Assembly (NCBI GenBank): GCA_003567315.1
Contig: PWZT01000037.1
Location: 184,849-248,848, forward strand
Source of the DNA: Paracoccaceae bacterium
GTDB lineage: Bacteria > Pseudomonadota > Alphaproteobacteria > Rhodobacterales > Rhodobacteraceae
Reading direction: 5' to 3'
DNA length: 64,000 nucleotides
Part shown: positions 37,342-45,759 of the stretch, one piece after another
Layout: each line of letters opens with the position of its first letter
Position numbering within the stretch: the first letter of the stretch is position 1
Notes under the pieces: model-generated
Told to the model about the DNA's origin: nothing
The model's input: only the letters and a program-made list of their open reading frames with translations
The model's database searches: none
Program-made: the position numbers and the translations under genes

Positions 37342-38358
37342 CTAATTCCGCATCTTGATCCCGTCATCCCAGCGAAACCCGACACCGCCGCCTTGCCAGA
37401 CGCCCTCACCAATCGGGTTGGGGCCGTCGATCGCGGCGTGCTGGGGCAGGCCGAAACGCGGGGCGAGGTCTTGCATGCCCTTGACCGTACTGCGATGCAT
37501 GATCCGCAGACCCTGTTGCGCCACTGGCATATGCGCTTCGGGGGAGGCGCGATGCGCAACCGCCAGATTGTCGATGAAGACGCAATCATTCTCGCGATAT
37601 TCGAACGCGACAGCATAGCCGTTTTCCAGCCCAGCATTCAGGATGTCGTTGTATTCAATGCAGAGCGCCTTCAATTCATCTGCATGCAGCAGGCGGAACG
37701 CGTCCTGATCGGGCAGCTTTTCGAGCACAGCGCCAGTCATGCCCAGATGCAACCAGATGCATTTTTGCCCTGTCAGCGGATGCTCATGCACGAGCGGATG
37801 CACCACGCCCGAAGCCGAGTTTACGGACGACATGCGGCTCCAGCGTTCCTTGCGATCCTCGGGCAATGCCTCATAGGCCAGGCCCTGATGGGCGAAATGC
37901 GTGCCGCCGCCTTTTTCGGGAGGCCGGATGATGTGGTAGCCTGAATGCGAGAATGTGGCGGGCAGGAAACTTCCGTCATTGTGCCATTGCGGCCCGACAT
38001 CGGGGATGCCATGGCGTTCGTCATTCGACAGACGGAAGATATGCGGGTTGCCACCCGGCGTCTGCGGGTGCACGCCGTGGGTGCTGTGCAACTCGCGCCC
38101 GCCCCAAAGGCAGCTTGCGCGCAGGAAATCATCCGGCTCCAGTTGCTTTTCATTCTTGAAAACCAGAAAGCCGCGCTCGGCCATGATCCGTTCCAGAACA
38201 CTACGAACATCTTCCGGTAGCGCTGTCTGCGAGGTCAGATCGAACCCGGAGACCTGCGCGCCAATCGGCTCGAGCGCCGTGATCTTGCCGCCAGCTTCCT
38301 CAATGAGGGCTTCGTGTGTCGGATCGATCGGTGGGAGTTTCGATGCTAATGTGGTCAA
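37342..38358 (-). CDS. TauD/TfdA-family 2-oxoglutarate dioxygenase
   Basis: A 338-aa Fe(II)/2-oxoglutarate-dependent oxygenase. Iron ligands are visible as QWHNDGSF (HxD, about residue 125) and the distal His in LRIMHRSTVKG, with an Arg nearby for 2-oxoglutarate. Start is TTG, directly 6 bases after a perfect AGGAGG (38365-38370 on the minus strand); no ATG fits. The family opens taurine, sulphonates, phenoxyacetates and betaines; with a BCCT transporter beside it, a quaternary amine or sulphonate is plausible but not shown. Confidence 0.88.
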   Translation of the reverse strand: MTTLASKLPPIDPTHEALIEEAGGKITALEPIGAQVSGFDLTSQTALPEDVRSVLERIMAERGFLVFKNEKQLEPDDFLRASCLWGGRELHSTHGVHPQTPGGNPHIFRLSNDERHGIPDVGPQWHNDGSFLPATFSHSGYHIIRPPEKGGGTHFAHQGLAYEALPEDRKERWSRMSSVNSASGVVHPLVHEHPLTGQKCIWLHLGMTGAVLEKLPDQDAFRLLHADELKALCIEYNDILNAGLENGYAVAFEYRENDCVFIDNLAVAHRASPEAHMPVAQQGLRIMHRSTVKGMQDLAPRFGLPQHAAIDGPNPIGEGVWQGGGVGFRWDDGIKMRN

Positions 38359-38602
38359 TACGTGCCTCCTATTCTTCTCGGGACGTAAGAAGAACGCCGA
38401 AGCGTTTAAAGTGGTCAGTATGATTTTCGCGCGTTGCTGGCGGGCGCTGCGCCAAAATGGCGAGGCGACAAACCGTGCTCGCTGCGTCCGCGATTGTAGG
38501 AAACGCGCCGCAGTGGGGCGCGCTTCCAAACACATTGCGCTCCGGCCGCATGACGCAGCTTTGCGACATGATCAGCCCATCACGCCGCGCCCGCAGCCGC
38601 AC

Positions 38603-40231
38603 TCAACCGCTGTCGCGCGATGGCTTCAGCGTTTCAGTGGCAGGCGGCTCGCCCACTGTGGCGGCGGTCACATTCTCGGTCAGGATCGCCTTGACGATGG
38701 CAAAGAGCATCGCGAAGCACAGGATGAAGATCGGCAGTCCTACGACCGTGATCACCTGCTGCAACGCGACCAGCCCGGCCTCGCCCGCCAGAACGATCAG
38801 CATGGCGGCGACCGCGCCTTCCGAAACGCCCCAGAACACCCGCTGACGGGTCGGCCCGGGCGTGGTCTCGCCCGTGCAGAGCATATCGACCACCAGCGAG
38901 GCCGAGTCCGACGAAGTCGCGAAGAAGATCGCGACGATCACCACCGCAAGGCCCTGAATGAGCTGCGTCGCCGGGTAGTTCTCGAAAAAGGCGAACATGG
39001 CGAATTCCGGGCCACGCCCCACGGCTTCCGCGATCTGGCCCGCGCTGTCGCCAAGTGCTGCGCGCGCGGTCTCACCGATGCCGTCGATCTCCATTGCCGA
39101 CCAGCCGAAGATCGCGAACCAGACCAGCGTGAACGCCGAGGGCGCGAGCAGCACGCCGAGGACGAACTCGCGGATCGTCCGGCCCTTGGAGATGCGCGCG
39201 ACGAAAATGCCGATGAACGGTGACCATGTCACTGTCCAGGCCCAGTAGAAGACCGTCCAGCCGCCCTGCCAGCCCCAGCCGTCATCCGACTCATAGCTGG
39301 CCATCATGTCGTTCCAGAAAGCCATCGGGAAGATGTTGGAAGCGTAGATGCCCACAGTCTCGATGATGCCGCGCAGCAGGAACACGGTCGAGCCGGTCAG
39401 CAGCACGAAGAGCATGAGCCCGGTCGCCATGCCGATATTGATGTTCGACAGGGTCTTCACCCCCTTGTCGAGCCCGACGACAATCGACCCGGTCGCCACG
39501 GCTGTCAGCACGGTGATGATGATCACCTTCGCGGTCACACTATCGGGCACCCCCATCAGCTCGGAGAGGCCCGCATTGATCTGGCTGGTCCCCAGCCCGA
39601 TCGAAACGGCAACCCCGAACAGCGTGCCAAGGATCGCCGCGATGTCGATGGCCTTGCCGATGGGACCATAAATTCCGTCGCCAAGGAACGGATAAAAGAC
39701 CGAACTCACCCGGATCGGCAGCTTGTAGCGGTAGATGAAATAGGCGAAGGCTAGCCCGGGCAGCGTGAAAATCGTCCAGGTGTGCAGGCCCAGATGATAG
39801 AGCGAGAAGCCCATCGCCTCGCGCGCGGCTTCAACCGAATGCGGCGCGGTGTCGGCATAGGGGGGCGCGCTGAAATGCAGGATCGGCTCGGCCACGCCCC
39901 AGAACATCAGCACAGTGCCAATGCCGCCCGCGAACAGCATGGTGAACCACGACAGGTTGGAATACTCGGGCCGCGAGTCCGGGTCGCCCAGCCGGATATT
40001 GCCGTATTTGCTCAGCGCGATCCAGACGAGGAAGGTCAGCCAGACATTCACGCCCATGATGAAGAACCAGCCCAGATTGGTCACGATCCAGCCGCGCGCA
40101 TCGGCGAAGAAGTCACCGATGGCCTCGGGTGCTATGATCAGGGCCAGCAGGAAGAAGATCATCAACCCGGCGGAGACGAAAAAGATGGTCGGGTTGGTGC
40201 GTAACCCGAGTTGCTGTGCCAGACGTTCCAT
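38603..40231 (-). CDS. BCCT-family betaine/carnitine/choline transporter
   Basis: A 542-aa, 12-helix secondary transporter. The family signature WTVTWSPFIGIFVARISKGRTIREF occurs near residue 340 (split here: WSPFIG, then ARISKGRTIRE), and GGIGTVLMFWGVAEP near residue 85. The substrate is a quaternary amine or related osmolyte. GGGGGAGG precedes the ATG. It is the first gene of the minus-strand set with the dioxygenase, CoA-transferase and GST, and is divergent from the glx genes. Confidence 0.94.
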   Translation of the reverse strand: MERLAQQLGLRTNPTIFFVSAGLMIFFLLALIIAPEAIGDFFADARGWIVTNLGWFFIMGVNVWLTFLVWIALSKYGNIRLGDPDSRPEYSNLSWFTMLFAGGIGTVLMFWGVAEPILHFSAPPYADTAPHSVEAAREAMGFSLYHLGLHTWTIFTLPGLAFAYFIYRYKLPIRVSSVFYPFLGDGIYGPIGKAIDIAAILGTLFGVAVSIGLGTSQINAGLSELMGVPDSVTAKVIIITVLTAVATGSIVVGLDKGVKTLSNINIGMATGLMLFVLLTGSTVFLLRGIIETVGIYASNIFPMAFWNDMMASYESDDGWGWQGGWTVFYWAWTVTWSPFIGIFVARISKGRTIREFVLGVLLAPSAFTLVWFAIFGWSAMEIDGIGETARAALGDSAGQIAEAVGRGPEFAMFAFFENYPATQLIQGLAVVIVAIFFATSSDSASLVVDMLCTGETTPGPTRQRVFWGVSEGAVAAMLIVLAGEAGLVALQQVITVVGLPIFILCFAMLFAIVKAILTENVTAATVGEPPATETLKPSRDSG

Positions 40232-40272
40232 GATGGCCTCCCCCAGTTGGATTTCATTTCAGCGCCGCCTGG

Positions 40273-40285
40273 CGCAAATTTTGCG
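40273..40285. promoter_or_regulatory. Perfect 13-bp palindrome upstream of the BCCT gene
   Basis: CGCAAA-T-TTTGCG lies 42-54 bp before the BCCT start codon, where a repressor or activator would act. No regulator is identified; the two nearest candidates are the XRE-cupin and GlxA-type regulators at 45-47 kb. Confidence 0.35.
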
Positions 40286-40375
40286 TGCGGAGCATTCCGG
40301 CACAGCAAATGCAGTACGAGGAAGCTACGTGCGCCTCTTGTGAGGCTGTCAGTCATGAATTCACGTTGCAATAAT

Positions 40376-40405
40376 TATCTTTTTCTCATGTATCTTTTTC
40401 GCATG
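40376..40405. repeat. 15-bp tandem repeat in the BCCT-glxB divergent region
   Basis: Two adjacent copies of TATCTTTTTCTCATG (second copy with G for T at one position) in an A+T-rich part of the 472-bp region between two divergent operons. Such spaced half-sites may bind a regulator; this is unproven. The rest of the region, apart from the palindrome at 40273 and the promoter-like sequence at 40640, shows nothing definite. Confidence 0.6.
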
Positions 40406-40639
40406 GTCGTATCGCCCCTCTGCCTCGCCCCGCTTTCGTCCGCTATGTACGTTTAGCGCCCTGGACGTCTTGCACATGAGCTGCATCGCCCGCTTCAGGC
40501 GTCCCTCCGGGCGCAAAACGTGCCCCCGGTTGTGACAAGGACATGCCAAGACGCACAGAAGTTACGCAAGGATCGGCTGAAAATTACGGCATACCAAGAT
40601 TTCTTTCTGCGCATAGGATGAAAAAATGTTTCTTCTGAG

Positions 40640-40668
40640 TTGAAATATCAAAAAACCGCTGCTAGCGT
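40640..40668 (+). promoter_or_regulatory. Promoter-like sequence for glxB-glxC-glxD
   Basis: TTGAAA (40640-40645), a 17-bp spacer, and TAGCGT (40663-40668) resemble a sigma-70 promoter ending 35 bp before the glxB ATG. The -10 match is weak. No sigma-54 GG-N10-GC element was seen in this stretch. Confidence 0.3.
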
Positions 40669-40703
40669 CGGGTTCGTTTTCTCTCGCCGAAGGAGTGACA
40701 TGG

Positions 40704-41600
40704 ATGTGCGGGATTGTTGGGCTTTTCCTCAAGGACAAATCTCTTGAGCTGCAACTAGGTGCCTTGTTGACCGACATGCTTGTGACGATGACGGATCGCG
40801 GACCGGACAGCGCCGGGATCGCTATCTATGGCGACCGTGCGTCGGCAGGGGCGAAGCTGACGGTCCAGTCGGATCAGGCGGATGCGGATTTCGACACACT
40901 CGCTGCGGATCTGGGCCGCGCGCTTGGCGTAGAGATCAGCATGCGCCGCAAGGATACCCATGCCGTGCTCGAGCTGCCCGCGAGCAAAGTCGCTGAGGCG
41001 CGCGCGAAACTCGCGGAATTGCGCCCCGGGATGCGCGTGATGAGCGATGGCGCGACAATCGAGATCTACAAGGAAGTCGGGCTCCCCAAAGACGTTGCGC
41101 AGCGCTTCGCGCTGTCGGCCATGACCGGCACGCATGGCATCGGGCATACACGCATGGCGACCGAATCCGCTGTGACGACCCAAGGGGCGCACCCTTTCTC
41201 GACCGGCGCGGATCAGTGCCTTGTCCATAACGGCTCGCTGTCGAACCACAATAACTGGCGGCGCAGGCTGAGGCGCGAGGGCATCCGCATCGACAGCATG
41301 AACGACACCGAAGTCGGCGCCGCCTATCTGACATGGAAGATGCGCGAAGGTGCGTCTCTGGGCGAGGCGCTGGAAGGCGCGCTCGATGATCTCGACGGGT
41401 TTTTTACCTTCGTGGTCGGCACGCGCGACGGCTTCGGCGTGGTGCGCGACCCCATCGCCTGCAAACCCGCTGTCATGGCCGAAACCGATCAATATGTGGC
41501 CTTCGGGTCCGAATATCGCGCGCTGGTGAACCTGCCCGGCATCGAGACCGCCCGCGTCTGGGAACCCGAGCCCGCAACTGTCTATTTCTGGAGCCATTGA
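40704..41600 (+). CDS. glxB: Class II glutamine amidotransferase GlxB / N-methylglutamate synthase subunit A
   Basis: A 298-aa Ntn-type amidotransferase-like protein. It must start MCGIVGLF, because Cys2 becomes the N-terminal nucleophile; AGGAG lies upstream. Other marks: MTDRGPDSAGIAIYG, GIGHTRMATESAV, LVHNGSLSNHNNW and a C-terminal FGSEYRAL. It equals the N-terminal domain of glutamate synthase and is MgsA in the N-methylglutamate pathway, in which methylamine replaces ammonia. It heads glxB-glxC-glxD with 3- and 12-bp gaps. Confidence 0.9.
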   Translation: MCGIVGLFLKDKSLELQLGALLTDMLVTMTDRGPDSAGIAIYGDRASAGAKLTVQSDQADADFDTLAADLGRALGVEISMRRKDTHAVLELPASKVAEARAKLAELRPGMRVMSDGATIEIYKEVGLPKDVAQRFALSAMTGTHGIGHTRMATESAVTTQGAHPFSTGADQCLVHNGSLSNHNNWRRRLRREGIRIDSMNDTEVGAAYLTWKMREGASLGEALEGALDDLDGFFTFVVGTRDGFGVVRDPIACKPAVMAETDQYVAFGSEYRALVNLPGIETARVWEPEPATVYFWSH

Positions 41601-41603
41601 GCC

Positions 41604-42287
41604 ATGCAGAGCATCGACCTGTCCACCACCCCCCTGCGCGAGATGAACGCGACCCTTCAGGCGCAGAAGGACCAGACCAACGCAACACACTGGGAGATCC
41701 ATAACCCGCGCGGCGCGCATGCCATCGCGGTCGGGTTGGATGCGCCAATCGAGGTAACAGTGCGCGGCTCCACGGGCTATTATTGCGCAGGCATGAACAA
41801 ACAGGCGACTGTCCATGTCACCGGTTCTGTCGGCCCGGGCGTGGCCGAGAACATGATGTCGGGAACTGTCATCATCGACGGAGATGCCAGCCAGTATGCA
41901 GGTGCGACCGGGCGCGGCGGGCTGCTGGTGATCAAGGGAAATGCGGCTTCGCGCTGCGGAATCTCGATGAAGGGCATCGATATCGTGGTGCAGGGCAATA
42001 TCGGGCATATGTCGGCCTTCATGGGACAGGCGGGCAATCTCGTCGTCTGCGGCGATGCGGGCGATGCTCTGGGCGATTCGCTTTATGAGGCGCGGCTTTT
42101 CGTACGCGGAACGGTCAAAAGCCTTGGCGCGGATTGCATCGAGAAGGAAATGCGGCCCGAACATCTGGAGATTCTGCGCGATCTTTTGGCACGCGCGGGC
42201 ATCGACGCCACGCCGGAGGAGTTTCGCCGCTATGGTTCCGCGCGCAAGCTCTATAATTTCGATATCGACAATGCTGCGGCCTATTGA
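41604..42287 (+). CDS. glxC: GlxC / N-methylglutamate synthase subunit B (GXGXG domain)
   Basis: A 227-aa protein corresponding to the C-terminal right-handed beta-helix (GXGXG) domain of glutamate synthase: repeated glycine-rich turns such as GSVGPGVAENMMSG, GATGRGGLLVIKG and GNIGHMSAFMGQAG. It is a structural subunit without known active site, MgsB in the N-methylglutamate pathway. Sits 3 bp after glxB. Confidence 0.9.
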   Translation: MQSIDLSTTPLREMNATLQAQKDQTNATHWEIHNPRGAHAIAVGLDAPIEVTVRGSTGYYCAGMNKQATVHVTGSVGPGVAENMMSGTVIIDGDASQYAGATGRGGLLVIKGNAASRCGISMKGIDIVVQGNIGHMSAFMGQAGNLVVCGDAGDALGDSLYEARLFVRGTVKSLGADCIEKEMRPEHLEILRDLLARAGIDATPEEFRRYGSARKLYNFDIDNAAAY

Positions 42288-42299
42288 GGGACAAGACCC

Positions 42300-43643
42300 A
42301 TGACCACGCATGACAAGACGATCCCGCAGACGGTCCCGATCCAGTCCGCGACCTTCTCCAACCCGATCAATGCCGAAATCCGCCGTGCTGCCGCGACCGG
42401 CATCTATGACATTCGCGGCGGTGGCGCGAAGCGCCGCGTGCCGCATTTCGACGATCTGCTGTTTCTCGGCGCCTCGATCAGCCGCTACCCGCTCGAAGGG
42501 TATCGCGAGAAATGCGACACGCGCGTCACGCTAGGCACACGCTTTGCGAAAAAGCCCATCGAGCTGGACATCCCCGTCACCATCGCAGGCATGAGCTTCG
42601 GCGCGCTCTCGGCGCAGGCCAAGGAGGCGCTCGGGCGCGGGGCCTCGGCGGCGGGCACCTCGACCACGACAGGCGATGGCGGCATGACCCCGGAAGAGCG
42701 CGGGCATTCCACCAAGCTCGTCTATCAATACCTGCCCTCGCGCTATGGCATGAACCCCGATGATCTGCGCCGCGCCGATGCGATCGAGGTCGTGGTCGGG
42801 CAAGGTGCGAAACCCGGCGGTGGCGGCATGCTGCTGGGCCAGAAGATCAGTGACCGCGTGGCCGAGATGCGCACGCTGCCCAAGGGGATCGACCAGCGCT
42901 CGGCCTGCCGGCACCCGGACTGGACCGGGCCGGACGATCTGGAAATCAAGATCCTCGAGTTACGCGAGATCACCGGCTGGCAAGTGCCGATCTATGTGAA
43001 AGTCGGTGGCACGCGTCCCTATTACGACACGGCGCTGGCAGTGAAGGCGGGGGCCGATGTTGTTGTGCTGGACGGGATGCAGGGCGGCACGGCCGCCACG
43101 CAGGATGTGTTCATCGAGCATGTCGGCCTGCCGACACTCGCTTGCATCCGACCCGCCGTGCGCGCCTTGCAGGACATGGGCCTGCATCGCGAGGTGCAGC
43201 TTGTCGTCTCGGGCGGCATTCGCACCGGCGCGGATGTGGCCAAGGCGCTGGCGCTCGGCGCGGATGCGGTCGCCATTGGCACGGCGGCGCTGATTGCCTT
43301 GGGCGACAATGATCCGAAATGGGAGGCCGAATACCAGAAGCTCGGCACCACCACGGGTGCCTATGATGACTGGCATGAAGGGCGCGACCCCGCCGGCATC
43401 ACGACACAGGATCCCGAACTGGCAGCAAGGCTCGACCCGATAGAGGCCGGGCGACGGCTGCGCAACTATCTGAAAGTGATGACGCTGGAGGCGCAGACCA
43501 TCGCGCGGGCCTGCGGGCACAATCATCTGCACAATCTAGAGCCCGAAGACCTCTGCGCACTGACGATGGAGGCCGCCGCCATGGCGCAGGTGCCGCTGGC
43601 GGGCACGGACTGGTATCCGGGCAAGCCGGGCAGCGGCTATTGA
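42300..43643 (+). CDS. glxD: GlxD / N-methylglutamate synthase subunit C (glutamate synthase domain)
   Basis: A 447-aa FMN-binding protein matching the central catalytic domain of glutamate synthase: TIAGMSFGALSAQAKEAL, TTTGDGGMTPEER, GQGAKPGGGGMLLG, a strand with VVLDGMQGGTAATQD, and SGGIRTGADVAKALALGADAV for the phosphate. In the methylamine pathway (MgsC) it joins the methylamino group to 2-oxoglutarate. Followed by an intrinsic terminator before gmaS. Confidence 0.92.
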   Translation: MTTHDKTIPQTVPIQSATFSNPINAEIRRAAATGIYDIRGGGAKRRVPHFDDLLFLGASISRYPLEGYREKCDTRVTLGTRFAKKPIELDIPVTIAGMSFGALSAQAKEALGRGASAAGTSTTTGDGGMTPEERGHSTKLVYQYLPSRYGMNPDDLRRADAIEVVVGQGAKPGGGGMLLGQKISDRVAEMRTLPKGIDQRSACRHPDWTGPDDLEIKILELREITGWQVPIYVKVGGTRPYYDTALAVKAGADVVVLDGMQGGTAATQDVFIEHVGLPTLACIRPAVRALQDMGLHREVQLVVSGGIRTGADVAKALALGADAVAIGTAALIALGDNDPKWEAEYQKLGTTTGAYDDWHEGRDPAGITTQDPELAARLDPIEAGRRLRNYLKVMTLEAQTIARACGHNHLHNLEPEDLCALTMEAAAMAQVPLAGTDWYPGKPGSGY

Positions 43644-43650
43644 ACGAACA

Positions 43651-43683
43651 GGCGGATCAGACACTCTCTGATCCGCCTTTTTT
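43651..43683 (+). terminator. Intrinsic terminator between glxD and gmaS
   Basis: A perfect 10-bp stem (43651-43660 with 43668-43677), 7-base loop, and six Ts (43678-43683). It stands 7 bp after glxD and 30 bp before gmaS, so it should cut gmaS expression from the glx promoter unless read through. Confidence 0.85.
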
Positions 43684-43713
43684 CCAGCAATCAAGACCAA
43701 CAGGGACAGGGAA

Positions 43714-45033
43714 ATGACCACCGATCTGGCACAATTCGCAGCCGAACGCGGCATCAAATACTTCATGATCTCCTTCACCGATCTCTTCGGCGGCCAGCGC
43801 GCGAAACTGGTGCCCGCGCAGGCCATCGCCGATATGCAGGTCGAAGGCGCGGGCTTTGCGGGCTTTGCGACATGGCTCGACATGACGCCCGCACATCCCG
43901 ACATGCTGGCCGTGCCCGACCCGGCCTCGGTCATCCAGATCCCGTGGAAGCCCGAAGTCGCTTGGGTGGCGGCGAATTGCATGATGGAAGGCGAGGATGT
44001 GGCCCAGGCCCCGCGCAATGTGTTGCGCCGCCAGATCGCCGAGGCCGCAGCACTCGGGCTGACTGTCAAGACCGGGATCGAGGCGGAGTTCTTCCTGCTC
44101 ACCCCCGATGGCAAGACGATCTCCGACCCGATGGATACCGCCGAGAAGCCCTGCTACGACCAGCAGGCAGTCATGCGGCGCTATGATGTGGTGCGCGAGA
44201 TCTGCGACTATATGCTCGATCTGGGCTGGAATCCCTATCAGAACGACCATGAGGACGCCAATGGCCAGTTCGAGATGAACTGGGATTTCGCCGATGCGCT
44301 GGTCACGGCGGACCGCCACAGCTTCTTCAAATTCATGGTGAAATCCGTGGCCGAGGCGCATGGCTTCCGCGCGACCTTCATGCCCAAACCGGTCGAGGGG
44401 CTGACCGGCAATGGCTGCCATGTCCATATCTCGGTCTGGAACAAGGAGGGCCGAAACGCCTTTGCCACGGATAACGGCACGGGGCCAACCGGAGAGCTTG
44501 GTCTGTCGGAGCAGGGCGCGCATTTCCTTGGCGGGATCATGAAACATGCCAGTGCACTCGCGGCCATCACCAACCCGACCGTGAACAGCTACAAGCGCAT
44601 CAACGCGCCCCGCACCGTTTCAGGCGCGACATGGGCGCCCAATTCGGTGACATGGACCGGCAACAACCGCACCCATATGGTGCGCGTGCCGGGGCCGGGC
44701 CGGTTCGAGCTGCGCCTGCCCGATGGCGCGGCCAACCCCTATCTCCTGCAAGCCGTGGTCATCGCCGCGGGGATGAGCGGTATTCGCTCCAAGGCAGATC
44801 CGGGCAGGCGCTGGGACATTGACATGTATGCCGAGGGCCACAAGGTCGAGGATGCCCCCAAACTGCCGCTCAACCTGCTTGATGCGCTGCGCGCCTATGA
44901 GGCCGACGCGGAACTGACCGCGATGATGGGCAACGAGTTCTCGCGCGCTTTCCTCAAGCTGAAGCGGCAGGAGTGGAACTCTTTCGTGTCGCATTTCAGC
45001 CGCTGGGAGCGTGAGCATACGCTGGATATCTGA
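43714..45033 (+). CDS. gmaS: Type III-like glutamine synthetase, probably gamma-glutamylmethylamide synthetase (GmaS/GlnT)
   Basis: A 439-aa glutamine-synthetase-family ligase very close in layout to rhizobial GlnT and roseobacter GmaS: start KYFMISFTDLFGGQRAKLVPA, metal/Glu motifs GIEAEFFLL and NDHEDANGQFEMNW, NGCHVHISVW (ATP-binding His region), and VPGPGRFELRLPDGAANPYL. GmaS condenses methylamine and glutamate with ATP to gamma-glutamylmethylamide, the substrate of the glxBCD-type synthase. Its location directly after glxBCD favours that role over plain glutamine synthesis, though sequence alone cannot separate the two. AGGGA precedes the ATG. Confidence 0.85.
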   Translation: MTTDLAQFAAERGIKYFMISFTDLFGGQRAKLVPAQAIADMQVEGAGFAGFATWLDMTPAHPDMLAVPDPASVIQIPWKPEVAWVAANCMMEGEDVAQAPRNVLRRQIAEAAALGLTVKTGIEAEFFLLTPDGKTISDPMDTAEKPCYDQQAVMRRYDVVREICDYMLDLGWNPYQNDHEDANGQFEMNWDFADALVTADRHSFFKFMVKSVAEAHGFRATFMPKPVEGLTGNGCHVHISVWNKEGRNAFATDNGTGPTGELGLSEQGAHFLGGIMKHASALAAITNPTVNSYKRINAPRTVSGATWAPNSVTWTGNNRTHMVRVPGPGRFELRLPDGAANPYLLQAVVIAAGMSGIRSKADPGRRWDIDMYAEGHKVEDAPKLPLNLLDALRAYEADAELTAMMGNEFSRAFLKLKRQEWNSFVSHFSRWEREHTLDI

Positions 45034-45043
45034 GCATTCCAAG

Positions 45044-45706
45044 TCAGCCGCTTTGCGGATAGGCGATGATCGACAAGTAACGCGCAGGCAGGCGCTCCAG
45101 CCCTTCGGGCCCGTGCGGGGCGTCAGCGTCGAAAAACAGAGTGTCGCCGGGGCGCAGGTGATAGAGCTTGTCCCCATGCCGATAGAGCAACTCGCCCTCC
45201 AGCATGTAGATCGTCTCGATACCGCCATGCTGGAAGGTGGGAAAGACATCCGATTCGGTGGTGAGCGTGATGAGATAGGGCTCGACCATGACCCCGCTCG
45301 CATTGGCCCCGATATGACCCAGCAGATTATACTGATGCCCCGCCCGCGTGCCCGCGCGCTCGATCTCCACCCCCTCCCCTGCCCGCGTGTGGACCGCCTC
45401 GCGATGTTCCTCGAAACGGTGAAAGAACGCGGTCAGCGGCACGCTGAGCACATGCGCGAGCGTCTGCAAGGTGGTGAGCGACGGCGAGGTATTGCCATTC
45501 TCGATCTTGGACAGCATGCCGATAGAGATACCCGTCAGCCCGGCCAACTCCGCGACCGTCATGTTCTTCTGCTTGCGAAAGGCGCGCAATTCGCGGCCGA
45601 TCGCGAGTTCGAGATTGTTCTCGCGCGGCTCGCGCGGGCGATGGGGATCCTGGCTCAATCTGGCTTTGCGTTGCGGCGGATCATCGTGTTGGATTGGCTG
45701 CGACAT
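45044..45706 (-). CDS. XRE-family regulator with C-terminal cupin
   Basis: A 220-aa transcription factor: N-terminal helix-turn-helix (MTVAELAGLTGISIGMLSKIE, shown in part; about residues 48-67) and a C-terminal cupin sensor domain (GGIETIYMLEGELLYRHG; DTLFFDADAPHGPE). This type often controls amine, polyamine or amino-acid use. It converges on gmaS (10-bp gap) and diverges from the GlxA-like regulator with 53 bp between the starts. Ligand unknown. Confidence 0.9.
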   Translation of the reverse strand: MSQPIQHDDPPQRKARLSQDPHRPREPRENNLELAIGRELRAFRKQKNMTVAELAGLTGISIGMLSKIENGNTSPSLTTLQTLAHVLSVPLTAFFHRFEEHREAVHTRAGEGVEIERAGTRAGHQYNLLGHIGANASGVMVEPYLITLTTESDVFPTFQHGGIETIYMLEGELLYRHGDKLYHLRPGDTLFFDADAPHGPEGLERLPARYLSIIAYPQSG

Positions 45707-45759
45707 GATAGCTCCCCGACCGACGCGACACCCCCGGTGTGATCCGAGAGGCAAGACAG

